A stretch of 64,000 bases of DNA. Origin: Tuwongella immobilis (lineage in GTDB: Bacteria; Planctomycetota; Planctomycetia; Gemmatales; Gemmataceae). The translations under genes were made by a program, and so were the position numbers. The stretch's first letter is position 1; each line of letters begins with the position of its first letter. The stretch lies in contig NZ_LR593887.1 of NCBI RefSeq assembly GCF_901538355.1, forward strand, positions 5,680,920 to 5,744,919, given 5' to 3'. Below the pieces are notes generated by a model. The model was not told where the DNA came from and did not search any database. It saw nothing but the letters and a program-made list of their open reading frames with translations. Shown one piece after another: positions 18,189 through 27,670 of the stretch.

Positions 18189-18922
18189 CCATGAATCCAA
18201 CAGACTCGCCGACCCCAGATTCGGATGATCCCGCGAATCCCTCCGCGAAGGATGCCAACCCGATCATCCCATCGCAACCCCCTTCTGAAGAAGAGGTTGC
18301 GGCAGATCCCATGGGGGAATTGGTCGCCTATCTGGATGGCGAAGTCGATGCCAAGACGCGCCAAGAGGTGGAGGCGACCCTGCAACGCGATGCCACCGCC
18401 CGCGATGAGGCCAGCAAGCTCAAGCGGACATGGGATCTTCTCGACTATTTGCCCAAAACGGAAGCATCGCCGGACTTTACGCAACGAACGATTAGCAAAT
18501 TGCTGCCAGTTCCGACTGCGGAGAAACCGCCGCGTGGCCCGGATCGCCCCTCCACGGGGAGTCTGCCGACGCCCGCAATGACGCCGATGCCCGGCCCAAC
18601 GGCCCCGCTCACGCCCAGCGCAGCACTGGCGACGGCCCCACCGGCGACGAGCAGCCCTGCAATGCCCCCGCAATCGGGTGGGACGGGGTGGATTCGGTCG
18701 GTGGCGATGCTACTTTTGGTCGGCGTAAGTTCTTATTTCATCAGTAGTTGGGTACGCACACCGTCGGGAAATTCCGATTCAGGCATCACTGCCCCCAATC
18801 CCGACTGGTTACCATTGCCCGATCTGCGAATCATCGAAAACCTGCCCCGATATTGGGGTGTCGAGGATTTGGAATTTGCGAAAGCATTGGAGCAATCCGA
18901 ACTCTTCGCGGAGGATGAATAA
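18185..18922 (+). CDS. putative membrane anti-sigma factor, 245 aa
   Basis: A Pro-rich leader of ~40 residues precedes MGELVAYLDGEVDAKTRQEV and LQRDATARDEASKLKRTWDL, which resemble an anti-sigma N-terminal domain: short acidic helix, then a DGE motif. The zinc ligands HX3CX2C of ZAS anti-sigma factors are absent. A Pro/Ala/Thr-rich linker leads to one transmembrane helix (RSVAMLLLVGVSSYFISSW) and a short extracytoplasmic end. The gene overlaps the sigma factor (ATGA) and is itself coupled to the next gene by TAATG. Position and architecture suggest it holds the sigma factor at the membrane until a signal arrives. That role is inferred. Confidence 0.7.
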   Translation: MTMNPTDSPTPDSDDPANPSAKDANPIIPSQPPSEEEVAADPMGELVAYLDGEVDAKTRQEVEATLQRDATARDEASKLKRTWDLLDYLPKTEASPDFTQRTISKLLPVPTAEKPPRGPDRPSTGSLPTPAMTPMPGPTAPLTPSAALATAPPATSSPAMPPQSGGTGWIRSVAMLLLVGVSSYFISSWVRTPSGNSDSGITAPNPDWLPLPDLRIIENLPRYWGVEDLEFAKALEQSELFAEDE

Positions 18923-20046
18923 TGCTCCGATCCTTGTGGTGGCATCGCATGTTCGGCGCGGGGCTGCTGGGGCTGGCGATGTTGGGAGTTGCGACTCAGT
19001 TGGTGAGCGCAGATGGTTCGGATATCGAGGAACTCCGTCGAAACAAAGCCTTGTTTGATCGCCTGAGTGCATCCCGACAGCAACAGATCCGCAAGCTCGA
19101 TGCCGATCTCCACGAATTGCCGCAACCCGAGCTGGATTCGCTGAATACGCTCCTGGATCGTTATGCAGTTTGGCTCTCGCGGTTGGACGAAGCCGATCGT
19201 CAACGGGTGATGAGTCAGACGGGGAATGCACGGCTTGCGGTCATTCAGGAATTGCGGGAAAAGCAATGGGAACAAGGACTTCCGGCTGCTTGGCGAGCGG
19301 AGTTGGCCAAAAATCCGCACCAGCGAGCCGAGAAGTTGGCGGCCTACCGACGCATGCAGCAACAATTCAATGACGATTGGGCCATGGTCATCCGCAACTG
19401 GGATGATCTCCGTCAGAATCGCATGCCGTTACCGATTCTTACCGAAGAATTTCGGCGAGATCTGGTGGCCCATCTGGAACTGCTGCGACCGCAATTGTCC
19501 GCAAACGAACTGGCGCGGTTGACCACCGCAGAGCAGCGATTGCAAGCCGGCGATTGGATCGTCGGCGCGCGAATGATCGTCGATTTAAGCGACCGACACC
19601 CGTTGATTCCGGGACCGCTCACCGGGCCGAAACAGTATTCGGAACTCCCCAAGGATGTGCAGCAATTCTTGGATCAGAAAGGACTTACGGCAGCAAGGGA
19701 ACCGAACTTTCCGGGTGTGGGTCGTTGGCCCGATTATGCCGTTGCCGTGAGTGAGTTGGTCGCTCGAAAGAATTTGCGATTGCCGACCGAATTGGGGCCA
19801 TGCCGCCCGAACCAATTCTCCCCCCCAATCAACGCCTGGATCGACCGATTGGAGCGCGTCACGCTCAAGGGCAAGACCAAAGATCGCGAACGCCTTCAAC
19901 AGGCGGAAGGACATTGGCCTGATTATCCCCGCGTTGTGCTACAACTAGCGAAACAGCATCAGATTGTTTTTCCCGGTTGGACACTCCCCGGACCGTTGGA
20001 AAAATGGGAACGATTCCGCACGGGGAAGAAAAAGAAGAAATCGTAA
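18922..20046 (+). CDS. secreted hypothetical protein of the sigma operon, 374 aa
   Basis: The N-terminus is a signal peptide (FGAGLLGLAMLGVATQLVSA). The mature protein is mostly charged alpha helix, with repeated Leu/Arg/Glu patterns (LFDRLSASRQQQIRKLDADL, SRLDEADRQRVMSQTGN), somewhat like DUF3106-type planctomycete proteins in the DEADRQRV-like segment. It ends in a Lys-rich KKKKS tail. The start codon overlaps the stop of the anti-sigma gene by one base (TAATG), so the three genes form one translational unit. It may be the envelope-side sensor or a co-regulator of the sigma/anti-sigma pair, but nothing in the sequence proves that. Confidence 0.75.
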   Translation: MLRSLWWHRMFGAGLLGLAMLGVATQLVSADGSDIEELRRNKALFDRLSASRQQQIRKLDADLHELPQPELDSLNTLLDRYAVWLSRLDEADRQRVMSQTGNARLAVIQELREKQWEQGLPAAWRAELAKNPHQRAEKLAAYRRMQQQFNDDWAMVIRNWDDLRQNRMPLPILTEEFRRDLVAHLELLRPQLSANELARLTTAEQRLQAGDWIVGARMIVDLSDRHPLIPGPLTGPKQYSELPKDVQQFLDQKGLTAAREPNFPGVGRWPDYAVAVSELVARKNLRLPTELGPCRPNQFSPPINAWIDRLERVTLKGKTKDRERLQQAEGHWPDYPRVVLQLAKQHQIVFPGWTLPGPLEKWERFRTGKKKKKS

Positions 20047-20079
20047 CTCGTGATTGGATCATGAATTGCGACGATTCGC

Positions 20080-21603
20080 ATGTTGCCGAGAATGCTCTCC
20101 ATGTCCGAAGAAGCTGAGCCGTTGTTGCGATTGCAAGGTGTGACGATTGCCCGATTGGGGACCCCCGTGGGGCTGCCACGGCTCGATTGGACGGTACATC
20201 GCGGAGAAGTCTGGGCCATCACCGGCCCGACGGGCAGCGGTAAATCGACCTTGCTCGAAGGGCTCCTGGGGCGACAGCGCATTCTCGAAGGAACACTCGA
20301 ACGTGGCTTCATCGATCGATTGCGGGCTGCCGGGCGAGCGATTGGCCTTTCCAGCGAGGTGATGACGCTCGTCTCATTCAAAGAGGAATCCTGGCTGTTT
20401 TCGTATCAGCGACACTATTATCAGCAGCGATTCCATTGGGTGGAACCGCACGATGAACTTCTGCTGGGGCAATTTCTTCGCAGCGGCACCAAAGCGGATG
20501 CGGCGGCAGTTGAAGCGGCGGCGGAGCGGGTCGGACTGGCGGGGCGGCTTGAGCAATCGCTGATTACGCTTTCCAATGGCCAGATTCGACGGGCCCGACT
20601 CGCGCGGGCGCTGCTCACCAAGCCGGAAATGCTGCTGTTGGATGACCCGTTTATGGGGTTGGATGCGTCTGGTCGCGCGGAAATTGGCGGACTGCTGCAA
20701 GGATTATTGGCGGATGGTCTGCCGATGATTCTTGTTCTGCGCCCCGAGCAGATTCCCGACTGGGTGACGCATGTGCTGTGGTTGGAGCATCCGGTTCGCA
20801 CGTCGGCACATCGACCGCCACCAACACAAACCGAGATTTCATCACATGTTGCGTGGCAAACTGGGGTGCCGGAATCGCATGCCACGCCGGTTGTCGAATT
20901 AACGAATGTCTCAGTGACGACAGCGGGGAAGCCGATTTTGCGGGACATCACCTGGACCGCACGCGAAGGCGAACGCTGGACGATTCTCGGATCGAATGGA
21001 TCGGGAAAATCGACCCTGCTCAGTCTGCTGTACGCGGATCATCCGGCGGCGTATGGCAATTCCATTCGCTTGTTTGGTCGGCAACGTGGCACGGGTGAAA
21101 GCATTTGGCAGGTGAAGGCGAAGATCGGTTTTGTCTCGCCAGAATTGCATCTCTATTTCCACGAACCACTTACGGCGGCGGAAACGGTTGCGACTGGCTT
21201 TTTCGATGTGCTGGTCTATCGCCCGACCAATGAGTCGCAACGGGCCGAGATGCGACACCTGTTTGAACAATTCGGCTGTTTGGACTTATGGGATCGGCGG
21301 TTTTCGCAGTTGGCCACCGGAGAACAGCGACTGGTGCTGCTGATGCGGGCATTGGTGAAACGGCCACCGCTGGTGATTTTGGATGAGCCGTTTCAGGGGT
21401 TGGATGGCACCAGCATCGAGCGCGTGCGGAACTGGCTGGACCGCGACTTGCGGCCCAACCAGACGCTGCTCTTTACCAGTCACTATGCCCAGGAAATGCC
21501 GACGAGCATCGATCGGATGCTGCGATTGGATCAGGGGCGGGTGGTGGAAGTCTCATCGGTGGGTACCGGTGCGACGACGGGCTTGGCCGGCTCGGCGGGG
21601 TAG
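20080..21603 (+). CDS. ABC-type protein with two fused ATPase domains (ModF/PhrA-like), 507 aa
   Basis: Two complete nucleotide-binding domains are fused. Domain 1 has Walker A ITGPTGSGKSTLLEGLLG, signature LSNGQIRRARLARAL and Walker B EMLLLDDPFMGLD. Domain 2 has Walker A LGSNGSGKSTLLSLLY, signature LATGEQRLVLLMRALV and Walker B LVILDEPFQGLDG. No membrane domain is fused or adjacent. This arrangement fits the ModF/photorepair-protein PhrA group, whose function is poorly defined, rather than a standard importer. Both ATG 20080 and ATG 20101 are possible starts; neither has a clear ribosome site. The last 73 bp overlap the 3' end of the antiporter gene on the opposite strand. Confidence 0.85.
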   Translation: MLPRMLSMSEEAEPLLRLQGVTIARLGTPVGLPRLDWTVHRGEVWAITGPTGSGKSTLLEGLLGRQRILEGTLERGFIDRLRAAGRAIGLSSEVMTLVSFKEESWLFSYQRHYYQQRFHWVEPHDELLLGQFLRSGTKADAAAVEAAAERVGLAGRLEQSLITLSNGQIRRARLARALLTKPEMLLLDDPFMGLDASGRAEIGGLLQGLLADGLPMILVLRPEQIPDWVTHVLWLEHPVRTSAHRPPPTQTEISSHVAWQTGVPESHATPVVELTNVSVTTAGKPILRDITWTAREGERWTILGSNGSGKSTLLSLLYADHPAAYGNSIRLFGRQRGTGESIWQVKAKIGFVSPELHLYFHEPLTAAETVATGFFDVLVYRPTNESQRAEMRHLFEQFGCLDLWDRRFSQLATGEQRLVLLMRALVKRPPLVILDEPFQGLDGTSIERVRNWLDRDLRPNQTLLFTSHYAQEMPTSIDRMLRLDQGRVVEVSSVGTGATTGLAGSAG

Positions 21604-23354
21604 ATGTGTCCCAGTAAATCGGTACGGACCCGATCGCGCTCCCGATCAATCTGCTCGGCGGTCGCGCCTAAATCGCGCAGTATCGCTTCGGTGAGCGCGA
21701 GCGCGACTTCACTTTCGCCAGCGAAGACTTGATCCGCGCCGGCTTGATGCAAGACGTTGAGTTCTCGCAGATAGGCCGATCGTGCCAAGACGCGGACATC
21801 CGGGTTGAGTTCCCGCGCAATGCGGACAATCTCCTGAGCGTGTCCCACTCCAGATGCCGAGATAATCAAACTACCGGCATAGCGTACCCCGGCTTGCTCC
21901 AGCGTGGCGGCTTGGTTGGCGTCGCCGTAAATCGCGGCGATGCCGTCTTGCTGCAATTGCCGCACGGTATCCACGTTCATCTCAACAATCGTCGGTTGAA
22001 TGCCGTTCTCTTGCAGCAGTCGGGTCACAGTGCGCCCCACGGGGCCATATCCGATGACCACAGCGCGATAATTTTCGGATAGCGGATCGTCAGAACTGCC
22101 GTGCGTGGCTGCATTTCCGGGCAGATCGGGTTGACGCACGCGTGCGTTGAGCAATCGCCATAACTTCTCTTGTTTGCGGAGGATGCGCTCGATTCGCGGG
22201 ATCAACTGGTAGAGAATCGGGTTCAGCGAAATGGAAAGAATCCCCACGGCAATCAGTGTGCCCGCTGCGGATTCGGGCAGCACATGCAACTCGGTTCCCA
22301 GGGCGGCGAGAATGAATGAGAATTCGCCGATTTGCGCCAATGCAATGGCGACACCGAGCGCGACTTTCACCGGGTGGCCCAACAGCAGAACGATCAGCAG
22401 CGCGGCAAGTGGTTTGCCAATGAGCACCACCGCCAGGGTGATCAGGATGGTGCCCGGTTCGCGGATGAGCAGGCTGGGATCGAACAACATGCCGACCGAG
22501 ACGAAGAAGAGCACCGCGAAGGCATCCCGCATCGGGAGCGCATCCGTGGCGGCTCGCAAGCTATATTCGGATCGCCCCACGATCATGCCCGCCAAGAATG
22601 CCCCCAACGCCATCGATACTTCAAAATAATGCACCGACAGATAGGCAAATCCCAATGCGACGGCCAATACCGTGAGGGTGAACAATTCCCGAGATTTCGT
22701 GCGGGAAACCAGTTCCAGCAGCCAGGGAACCACTCGCCCGCCAAGCACGAAGATGATGAACACCAGCGCGATGATTTTTCCGCTGGCCCAAAGTAGTTCG
22801 ATGGCCAGTGGGGTGGCCTCGGTGCCTGCTGGGGGCGTTTCAAAAAAGGCGGGCATCAGCACCAACACTACGACGGTGAATAAATCCTCGACCACCAGCC
22901 AACCAATGGCGATGTGACCGGTGGGCGTGTGCAGCGAATGCGAGTCGGAAAGCACGCGCGTCAGCACGACTGTACTGGCGACAGAAAGTGCGAGTCCGAA
23001 GACCATCCCGGCGGACCATCCCCAGCCGAATAGCCAGCCGGCAACAGCCCCAAGTCCGGTTGCCACCAGACTTTGGAACAATGCGCCGGGAATGGCAATG
23101 CGTTTGACCGCGAGGAGTTCATCGAGATGGAAATGCATGCCGACGCCGAACATGAGCAAGACGACGCCCATTTCGGCGGCTTCTCGGGCGAACTGCGGAT
23201 CGGCGGTGAATCCCGGGGTGTAGGGTCCCACGATGATGCCCGCTAGCAAGTAGCCGACAATCGGGGAAAGCCCCATGCGAATCGCCAGGTAGCCCATGAC
23301 GAGGGCAGCAAATAGCCCCCCCGCCAGGGTGCGGATCATTTCGACATCGTGCAT
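21531..23354 (-). CDS. Kef-type cation:proton antiporter (CPA2) with NAD-binding RCK domain, 607 aa
   Basis: Residues ~1-385 form about 12 membrane helices of the Na+/H+ exchanger fold, with characteristic blocks MGLSPIVGYLLAGIIVGPYT, MGVVLLMFGVGMHFHLDELL and ALGAFLAGMIVGRSEYSLRA. After a basic linker comes an RCK/TrkA-N domain with a Rossmann motif, AVVIGYGPVGRTVTRLLQEN, followed by IYGDANQAATLEQAGV. The closest named relatives by memory are YbaL and KefB, which exchange K+ or other cations for protons under nucleotide control. No KefF/KefG partner is nearby. The ATG at 23354 is preceded by GGGACGG. Its 3' end overlaps the ABC gene tail-to-tail by 73 bp. Confidence 0.9.
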   Translation of the reverse strand: MHDVEMIRTLAGGLFAALVMGYLAIRMGLSPIVGYLLAGIIVGPYTPGFTADPQFAREAAEMGVVLLMFGVGMHFHLDELLAVKRIAIPGALFQSLVATGLGAVAGWLFGWGWSAGMVFGLALSVASTVVLTRVLSDSHSLHTPTGHIAIGWLVVEDLFTVVVLVLMPAFFETPPAGTEATPLAIELLWASGKIIALVFIIFVLGGRVVPWLLELVSRTKSRELFTLTVLAVALGFAYLSVHYFEVSMALGAFLAGMIVGRSEYSLRAATDALPMRDAFAVLFFVSVGMLFDPSLLIREPGTILITLAVVLIGKPLAALLIVLLLGHPVKVALGVAIALAQIGEFSFILAALGTELHVLPESAAGTLIAVGILSISLNPILYQLIPRIERILRKQEKLWRLLNARVRQPDLPGNAATHGSSDDPLSENYRAVVIGYGPVGRTVTRLLQENGIQPTIVEMNVDTVRQLQQDGIAAIYGDANQAATLEQAGVRYAGSLIISASGVGHAQEIVRIARELNPDVRVLARSAYLRELNVLHQAGADQVFAGESEVALALTEAILRDLGATAEQIDRERDRVRTDLLGHIYPAEPAKPVVAPVPTDETSTTRP

Positions 23355-23402
23355 CCGACCGTCCCGATAGGAGTTCCAGAGAAGCGGATTGGCCGAGAGA
23401 GA

Positions 23403-24713
23403 TTAGCCGCGAACCGCGACTCGGCCCCGAGTGCGTTGGCCGGTGTGGGTGGCATCCATGATGCGGCCCCGCTCGTCCAACGCCAGATGATATCGCGTCT
23501 CGCCTTGCAGCCGATGCACCGTCAGGTGGTAATCCATGCTGCTGGCGGCGAGATAGGAGAGTTTTTCGGGCGGTTGCAGCGCCCGCAGTCGGCCCCAGGA
23601 ACCATCCCCCAGATAGACCACGCCTTCGGAATGCGCCAAGCCATCCAAAAGCGGCTTAGTCCGTTTGAAGGTATGATCGTGATGTTCTAACACGACTGGC
23701 ACACGATATTTCTGATAGAGCGGCACCCAATGCTTGCGATTGGCATCGCCGGTGACTTCGAACTTTCGCGCCGAGGGATACGCCGGAACATGGTTTACCA
23801 CCATGACATGCGGATGCTCGATGCGGTCTCGGAGTCGCTGTTCCAGCCAAGCGGTTTGCTCTCCGGCAATGGGCGATGTGTGGCCGGTATCGAGCAAAAT
23901 CAAACTGAGGTAGTCGCCGAAATCGAGGGTATTGTATCCCGTTTCGGGGAACAAGCCATCAAAGATTGCATAGAAAAACGGGGCTTTCTCACGCGGCTTA
24001 TTGTATCCGCCATCGACTTCGTGATTGCCAATGCACGGAATCAGCGGGATCAGTCGCCCGGTGCGGGTGACCATATGCTTGCTGTAATTGCGCAAAAACG
24101 CGAGGCTGACCTCCACATGGCGGCCATTGTCGTAGCCGAGATCCCCGCCGATGATCGCGAACGAAGGATCTTGATTGGCGGCGGAGATATTGTTGGCAAT
24201 GGCATGGCCATTCACGCCGCAATCGCCGCCGGAGATGAACGAAATGGTGTCAGTCGCTTTGGCGGGCATGGTCCGAAATCGATAATTCGGCGAATATTTA
24301 CTCACGCGGAATTCGTATTCGGTATCGGGCTGCAAGCCAGTGAGTTCGACGCGGAAGATGGTCAAATCGGTCTTGGGATATGGCTTGGTGATGGCCTTCT
24401 GGCCAAACCAAGTCAGCGGGGCGAATCCGCCGCCGTTGCCCAAAAGCAGCGACAGACCGGAACTGGCGTGTGGGGTCGCTTGGCGATAGTACAGGGTGGG
24501 GTCGCTGATTTCGCCCTTGCTGGCCACCCATTGAATCACCATGGTGGTGGTGGGGTCGCGGTGCCAGGTGAGGAAGAGAATGCTCGGCTGCACCGGCATA
24601 TCTTCGCCGATGATGGTGGGCAGCACAAACGATTCGGCAGCGGTCAATTGGGGCAACGCGGCCACCGAGGCGAACGACGCCGCAAAAAAGGAACGACGAT
24701 TCAACTGTGTCAT
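23403..24713 (-). CDS. exported metallophosphoesterase, purple acid phosphatase-like, 436 aa
   Basis: The N-terminus has a twin-arginine-like signal (NRRSFFAASFASVAALP), suggesting Tat export of a folded metalloenzyme. Residues ~45-150 are a fibronectin/purple-acid-phosphatase N-terminal domain (TMVIQWVASKGEISDPTLYY, LTGLQPDTEYEFRVS). The catalytic domain has FISGGDCG, IIGGDLGYDNGRHVE, LIPCIGNHEVDGGY, VVNHVPAYPS and VVLEHHDHTFKRTKPL, i.e. the metal-binding D, GD, GNH and HDH ligands. The last part of the chain resembles a C-terminal PAP region. The ATG at 24713 has GGGAGTG upstream. It lies 36 bp downstream of the diguanylate cyclase gene on the same strand. Confidence 0.85.
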   Translation of the reverse strand: MTQLNRRSFFAASFASVAALPQLTAAESFVLPTIIGEDMPVQPSILFLTWHRDPTTTMVIQWVASKGEISDPTLYYRQATPHASSGLSLLLGNGGGFAPLTWFGQKAITKPYPKTDLTIFRVELTGLQPDTEYEFRVSKYSPNYRFRTMPAKATDTISFISGGDCGVNGHAIANNISAANQDPSFAIIGGDLGYDNGRHVEVSLAFLRNYSKHMVTRTGRLIPLIPCIGNHEVDGGYNKPREKAPFFYAIFDGLFPETGYNTLDFGDYLSLILLDTGHTSPIAGEQTAWLEQRLRDRIEHPHVMVVNHVPAYPSARKFEVTGDANRKHWVPLYQKYRVPVVLEHHDHTFKRTKPLLDGLAHSEGVVYLGDGSWGRLRALQPPEKLSYLAASSMDYHLTVHRLQGETRYHLALDERGRIMDATHTGQRTRGRVAVRG

Positions 24714-24749
24714 CCGGACACACTCCCAACGTGGCAGCAGGTGGGGGAT

Positions 24750-25637
24750 TTACGAAACGACTCGATTGCGGCCGGCTCGTTTCGCTTGGTACAAGCGCTC
24801 GTCGGCGGCCTTAATGAGTTCGGAGGCGGTCAGCGCGGTGGGACCGGAGCAATCGGCGACGCCCAGGCTGATGGTGAGTCGGATGAGTTGCTGATCGAAG
24901 GTGAATTTGTGCTGTTCGACGGATGCGCGGATGCGTTCGGCAACTTCCAGGGCTTGCTGCTTGTCGGTTTCGACGAGCACGAGCGCGAATTCTTCACCGC
25001 CGTAGCGAGCGAACAGGTCTTCGCGGCGGACGCTGTGCCGCACCACGTTGGCGAGTTCTCGCAGGGCAAAATCGCCGCCCAAATGCCCGAATTCATCGTT
25101 GATTTTCTTGAACCAATCAATGTCGAACATGACCAATGAGAGCGGGCGATCGTGGCGATTGCTGCGAACGACTTCGCGGTCCAGAAATTCGAGCAGATAG
25201 CGTTGATTGTGCGTCTGCGTGAGCGCATCGATGATGGTGAGTCGGTAGATTTCTTCGTGGTATTCGGCCTCGACATTTCCCCCGGCCAGATAGCGATAAA
25301 TGCAATTCCCGATCCGCAGATAATCGCCATCGTGCAGCGATCGCGGGCCGTTGGTGGGGGTGTCGTTGACGAAGGTGCCGTTGGTGCTGCCCAGATCTTT
25401 GACCGTGAATCCATCCGCGCTCGGTTCGATGAGGGCGTGCTTGCGGGAGACGGAATTTTCCGGGATGCGAATATCGCTTTCTTCGCCGCGGCCCATCAGC
25501 AGTGGCTTATCGCTGAGTGTGTAGCGGGCCCCAATCGCCATACCAGTCGGGTAGATGTGCACCAAGCAGGTTTGGCGACTCGACGACGACGTCGGGCGTT
25601 TCGGGGGAGCTACCCAAGTTTCAGCGACTTTTTCCAT
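24750..25637 (-). CDS. FHA-GGDEF diguanylate cyclase, 295 aa
   Basis: An N-terminal FHA domain (~30-125) shows PLLMGRGEESDIRIPENSVS, RKHALI and VKDLGSTNGTFVND, the usual phosphothreonine-binding residues. The C-terminal GGDEF domain (~135-295) has DALTQTHNQRYLLEF, VMFDIDWFKKINDEFGHLGG and the active-site loop RYGGEEFALVLV. An RRED (RXXD) inhibitory site stands exactly five residues before GGEEF, so product inhibition by c-di-GMP is expected. It is therefore an active-looking cyclase making c-di-GMP, probably switched by FHA binding to a phosphorylated partner. No kinase gene is adjacent. The start at 25637 is the only ATG before the FHA domain; the ribosome site is weak. Confidence 0.92.
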   Translation of the reverse strand: MEKVAETWVAPPKRPTSSSSRQTCLVHIYPTGMAIGARYTLSDKPLLMGRGEESDIRIPENSVSRKHALIEPSADGFTVKDLGSTNGTFVNDTPTNGPRSLHDGDYLRIGNCIYRYLAGGNVEAEYHEEIYRLTIIDALTQTHNQRYLLEFLDREVVRSNRHDRPLSLVMFDIDWFKKINDEFGHLGGDFALRELANVVRHSVRREDLFARYGGEEFALVLVETDKQQALEVAERIRASVEQHKFTFDQQLIRLTISLGVADCSGPTALTASELIKAADERLYQAKRAGRNRVVS

Positions 25638-25798
25638 AATTCGCTCAATCTCTACCCGGCTTCGGTTGCACGCCAGAGGCAGTACAATCTAGTTTAGCGT
25701 ATCTTGCGTCCAAGTGGCAATGATTCTCGCCACGCGGTCCGAGAAATTTCGCGAATTGCAACGCTTCAGTCCTCGAACTTCGGTCGCCATCAGCCACC

Positions 25799-27670
25799 TC
25801 AGCGTCGTGGGGCCGAGATTTGCAGAATCCCTTGGATTTTCGCCACGGGCTTGTTCAAATCGACCTGAATCGGCTGCGGGGTGCGGGCTTCGGCCACATT
25901 CCCCGCCAGATCATGCGCCGTGATTCGCAGATACACCCGATGCGTGGGCATATTCATCGGCAATCGCCAGGGGTAACTACCCGTGTTGGCGATGCGCTGC
26001 GGAGTGCCGATGGGCAGCGGGGTGGAGATGCCCACCGTGTTGCGATCGGTCGCCACCGGTGCTGCGCTCACCATCGGCCGCCAGGGGCCATCCGGGCCTT
26101 CGCTCCATTCCAGCGTGATCGGATCTTGGGCCAAGTTGCTGTCCAGCGCTTCCCAGCGAATCACCAGCACATCGCGCTGTTTGGGGTCGGGAATCGGCTG
26201 ATAGATCTTCACCACTGGCGAGGTGAGATCGACCTCCACCCGCATATCCGGCGCATCTCCCGCCGCTGGCGCACCACGACTCAGCCCCGCACCACTTTGC
26301 AGCACAATCTTGAAGCCATAAACCCCTTCGATTTTCGGATTATTCCGTGCAGTCAGATCGACCGTAATCGGCGACGTCTTATCGTCATCGGTCGCCCACA
26401 GCACCCACGTCCGCCCATCATCGCGGGTGAGATACAAATCGACTCGGCCCAACCCGGACGGACCTTGTTCTTCCACGGAATAGTTCAGATCAAACCGCGT
26501 GATATTGATCGTTTCCACGCGGGGCAGTTGCGGTTGCGGCGGAGTCGCTTCGGGCGGATTGCTCACCGCCAGCGGCGCATTCGCTTGATTGGACGATTGC
26601 GTCACAGCGGGATCGCTCATTGGCGGATTCGCGGACGGCTTCGGCGTCACCGGCACTTGCGAACTCCCAATCGGCGATTCCACTTGTGTGGAGGCCGACG
26701 GCTGTTGCGGCGGATTCGACCGGGCAATCGTGTTGGTCGCGGCGGGAATCACCGGCGACATCGGTGTCATCGGTCGAGTCGCAACCATCGGATTGGGTTG
26801 GACTTGCGGCGGATTTGGAGCCGACAGATCCGGCAGCGTCAACCCCGGTGTCGGGGCGTCCGGCATCGCAGGTGCCAACGGCGGAGTCGCCGCCAACGAC
26901 GGCGGCGCGGGCGGCAGAATCAGATTACTTCCCGCGGGATTCCCACCCCCCAGCGCGGTCAGATTCGCACTCGGCGAAACCGCCATCGGCGATTCCGCGA
27001 GCGGCCGATTCGGCATCGCGTTCGCACCAGTGGCACCATTCGCAACCGTTGCCCCGCCCTGCCCGGCCACTTCCCGGACGGCTTCGCCCACATTCTGCGC
27101 GTAATCCGACAATTTCAGCCGCACGCGCACCGGGGCATCGGCCCGAAACTTGGTCTCGCCTTTCAGCGTGGGCTTCACGGAAATCGGCTGCCATTGCAGC
27201 GTCCCCTGCGGCGTGACGGTCGCATATTCCAGTTGGAAGGTGGACAAATCCGCGAGCGTCTCGGTAATGTCCCAGACGATGCGAATGTCGCTGCCGATGC
27301 GTTCGGCGGTCGTCAGTCGCACTCCCGGCCGCTGGGTATCGATCACCAGCTTCTGTGCGGGTGGCACACTGTATAAATCGACCGGATCGCGGCGGCCGTT
27401 TTTGTCAATAATCATGATCGAAAACCAGTACATGCCATCTTCCGGCGCTTCGTAGATGAACTCGGTTTTCGTAGGGGGATTGACGGCGACTTGGTCCCAA
27501 TTGGTGCCTTTGCCCCGCGAGACAAACAGCACCACTTCGCGGATGTCATCCACTTTGGTGTTGAATTGCATGGGGATCTGAATCTTGCGGAAGTTGATCG
27601 CCGTCACGTCCTTCGGCAACTCAGCGGGAGCGAGCAGCGCCATCGCCAAGGTGAGGTGAGCGAGACTCAT
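25799..27670 (-). CDS. Pro-rich secreted hypothetical protein, 623 aa
   Basis: A short signal peptide (SLAHLTLAMALLAPAELP) is followed by ~190 residues of beta-rich domain (FRKIQIPMQFNTKVDDIREV, VNPPTKTEFIYEAPEDGMYW), then ~190 residues of low-complexity Pro/Ala/Asn/Ser, then a second beta-rich region (ITRFDLNYSVEEQGPSGLGR, VRITAHDLAGNVAEARTPQP at the end). The folded parts resemble Ig-like/fibronectin modules. I do not recognise a named family. The frame is open 1,083 bp further upstream, but that part lies over the divergent MFS gene; the ATG at 27670 has AGGAGGG in the right place. It is the only gene in its unit and likely an envelope structural protein. Confidence 0.8.
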   Translation of the reverse strand: MSLAHLTLAMALLAPAELPKDVTAINFRKIQIPMQFNTKVDDIREVVLFVSRGKGTNWDQVAVNPPTKTEFIYEAPEDGMYWFSIMIIDKNGRRDPVDLYSVPPAQKLVIDTQRPGVRLTTAERIGSDIRIVWDITETLADLSTFQLEYATVTPQGTLQWQPISVKPTLKGETKFRADAPVRVRLKLSDYAQNVGEAVREVAGQGGATVANGATGANAMPNRPLAESPMAVSPSANLTALGGGNPAGSNLILPPAPPSLAATPPLAPAMPDAPTPGLTLPDLSAPNPPQVQPNPMVATRPMTPMSPVIPAATNTIARSNPPQQPSASTQVESPIGSSQVPVTPKPSANPPMSDPAVTQSSNQANAPLAVSNPPEATPPQPQLPRVETINITRFDLNYSVEEQGPSGLGRVDLYLTRDDGRTWVLWATDDDKTSPITVDLTARNNPKIEGVYGFKIVLQSGAGLSRGAPAAGDAPDMRVEVDLTSPVVKIYQPIPDPKQRDVLVIRWEALDSNLAQDPITLEWSEGPDGPWRPMVSAAPVATDRNTVGISTPLPIGTPQRIANTGSYPWRLPMNMPTHRVYLRITAHDLAGNVAEARTPQPIQVDLNKPVAKIQGILQISAPRR

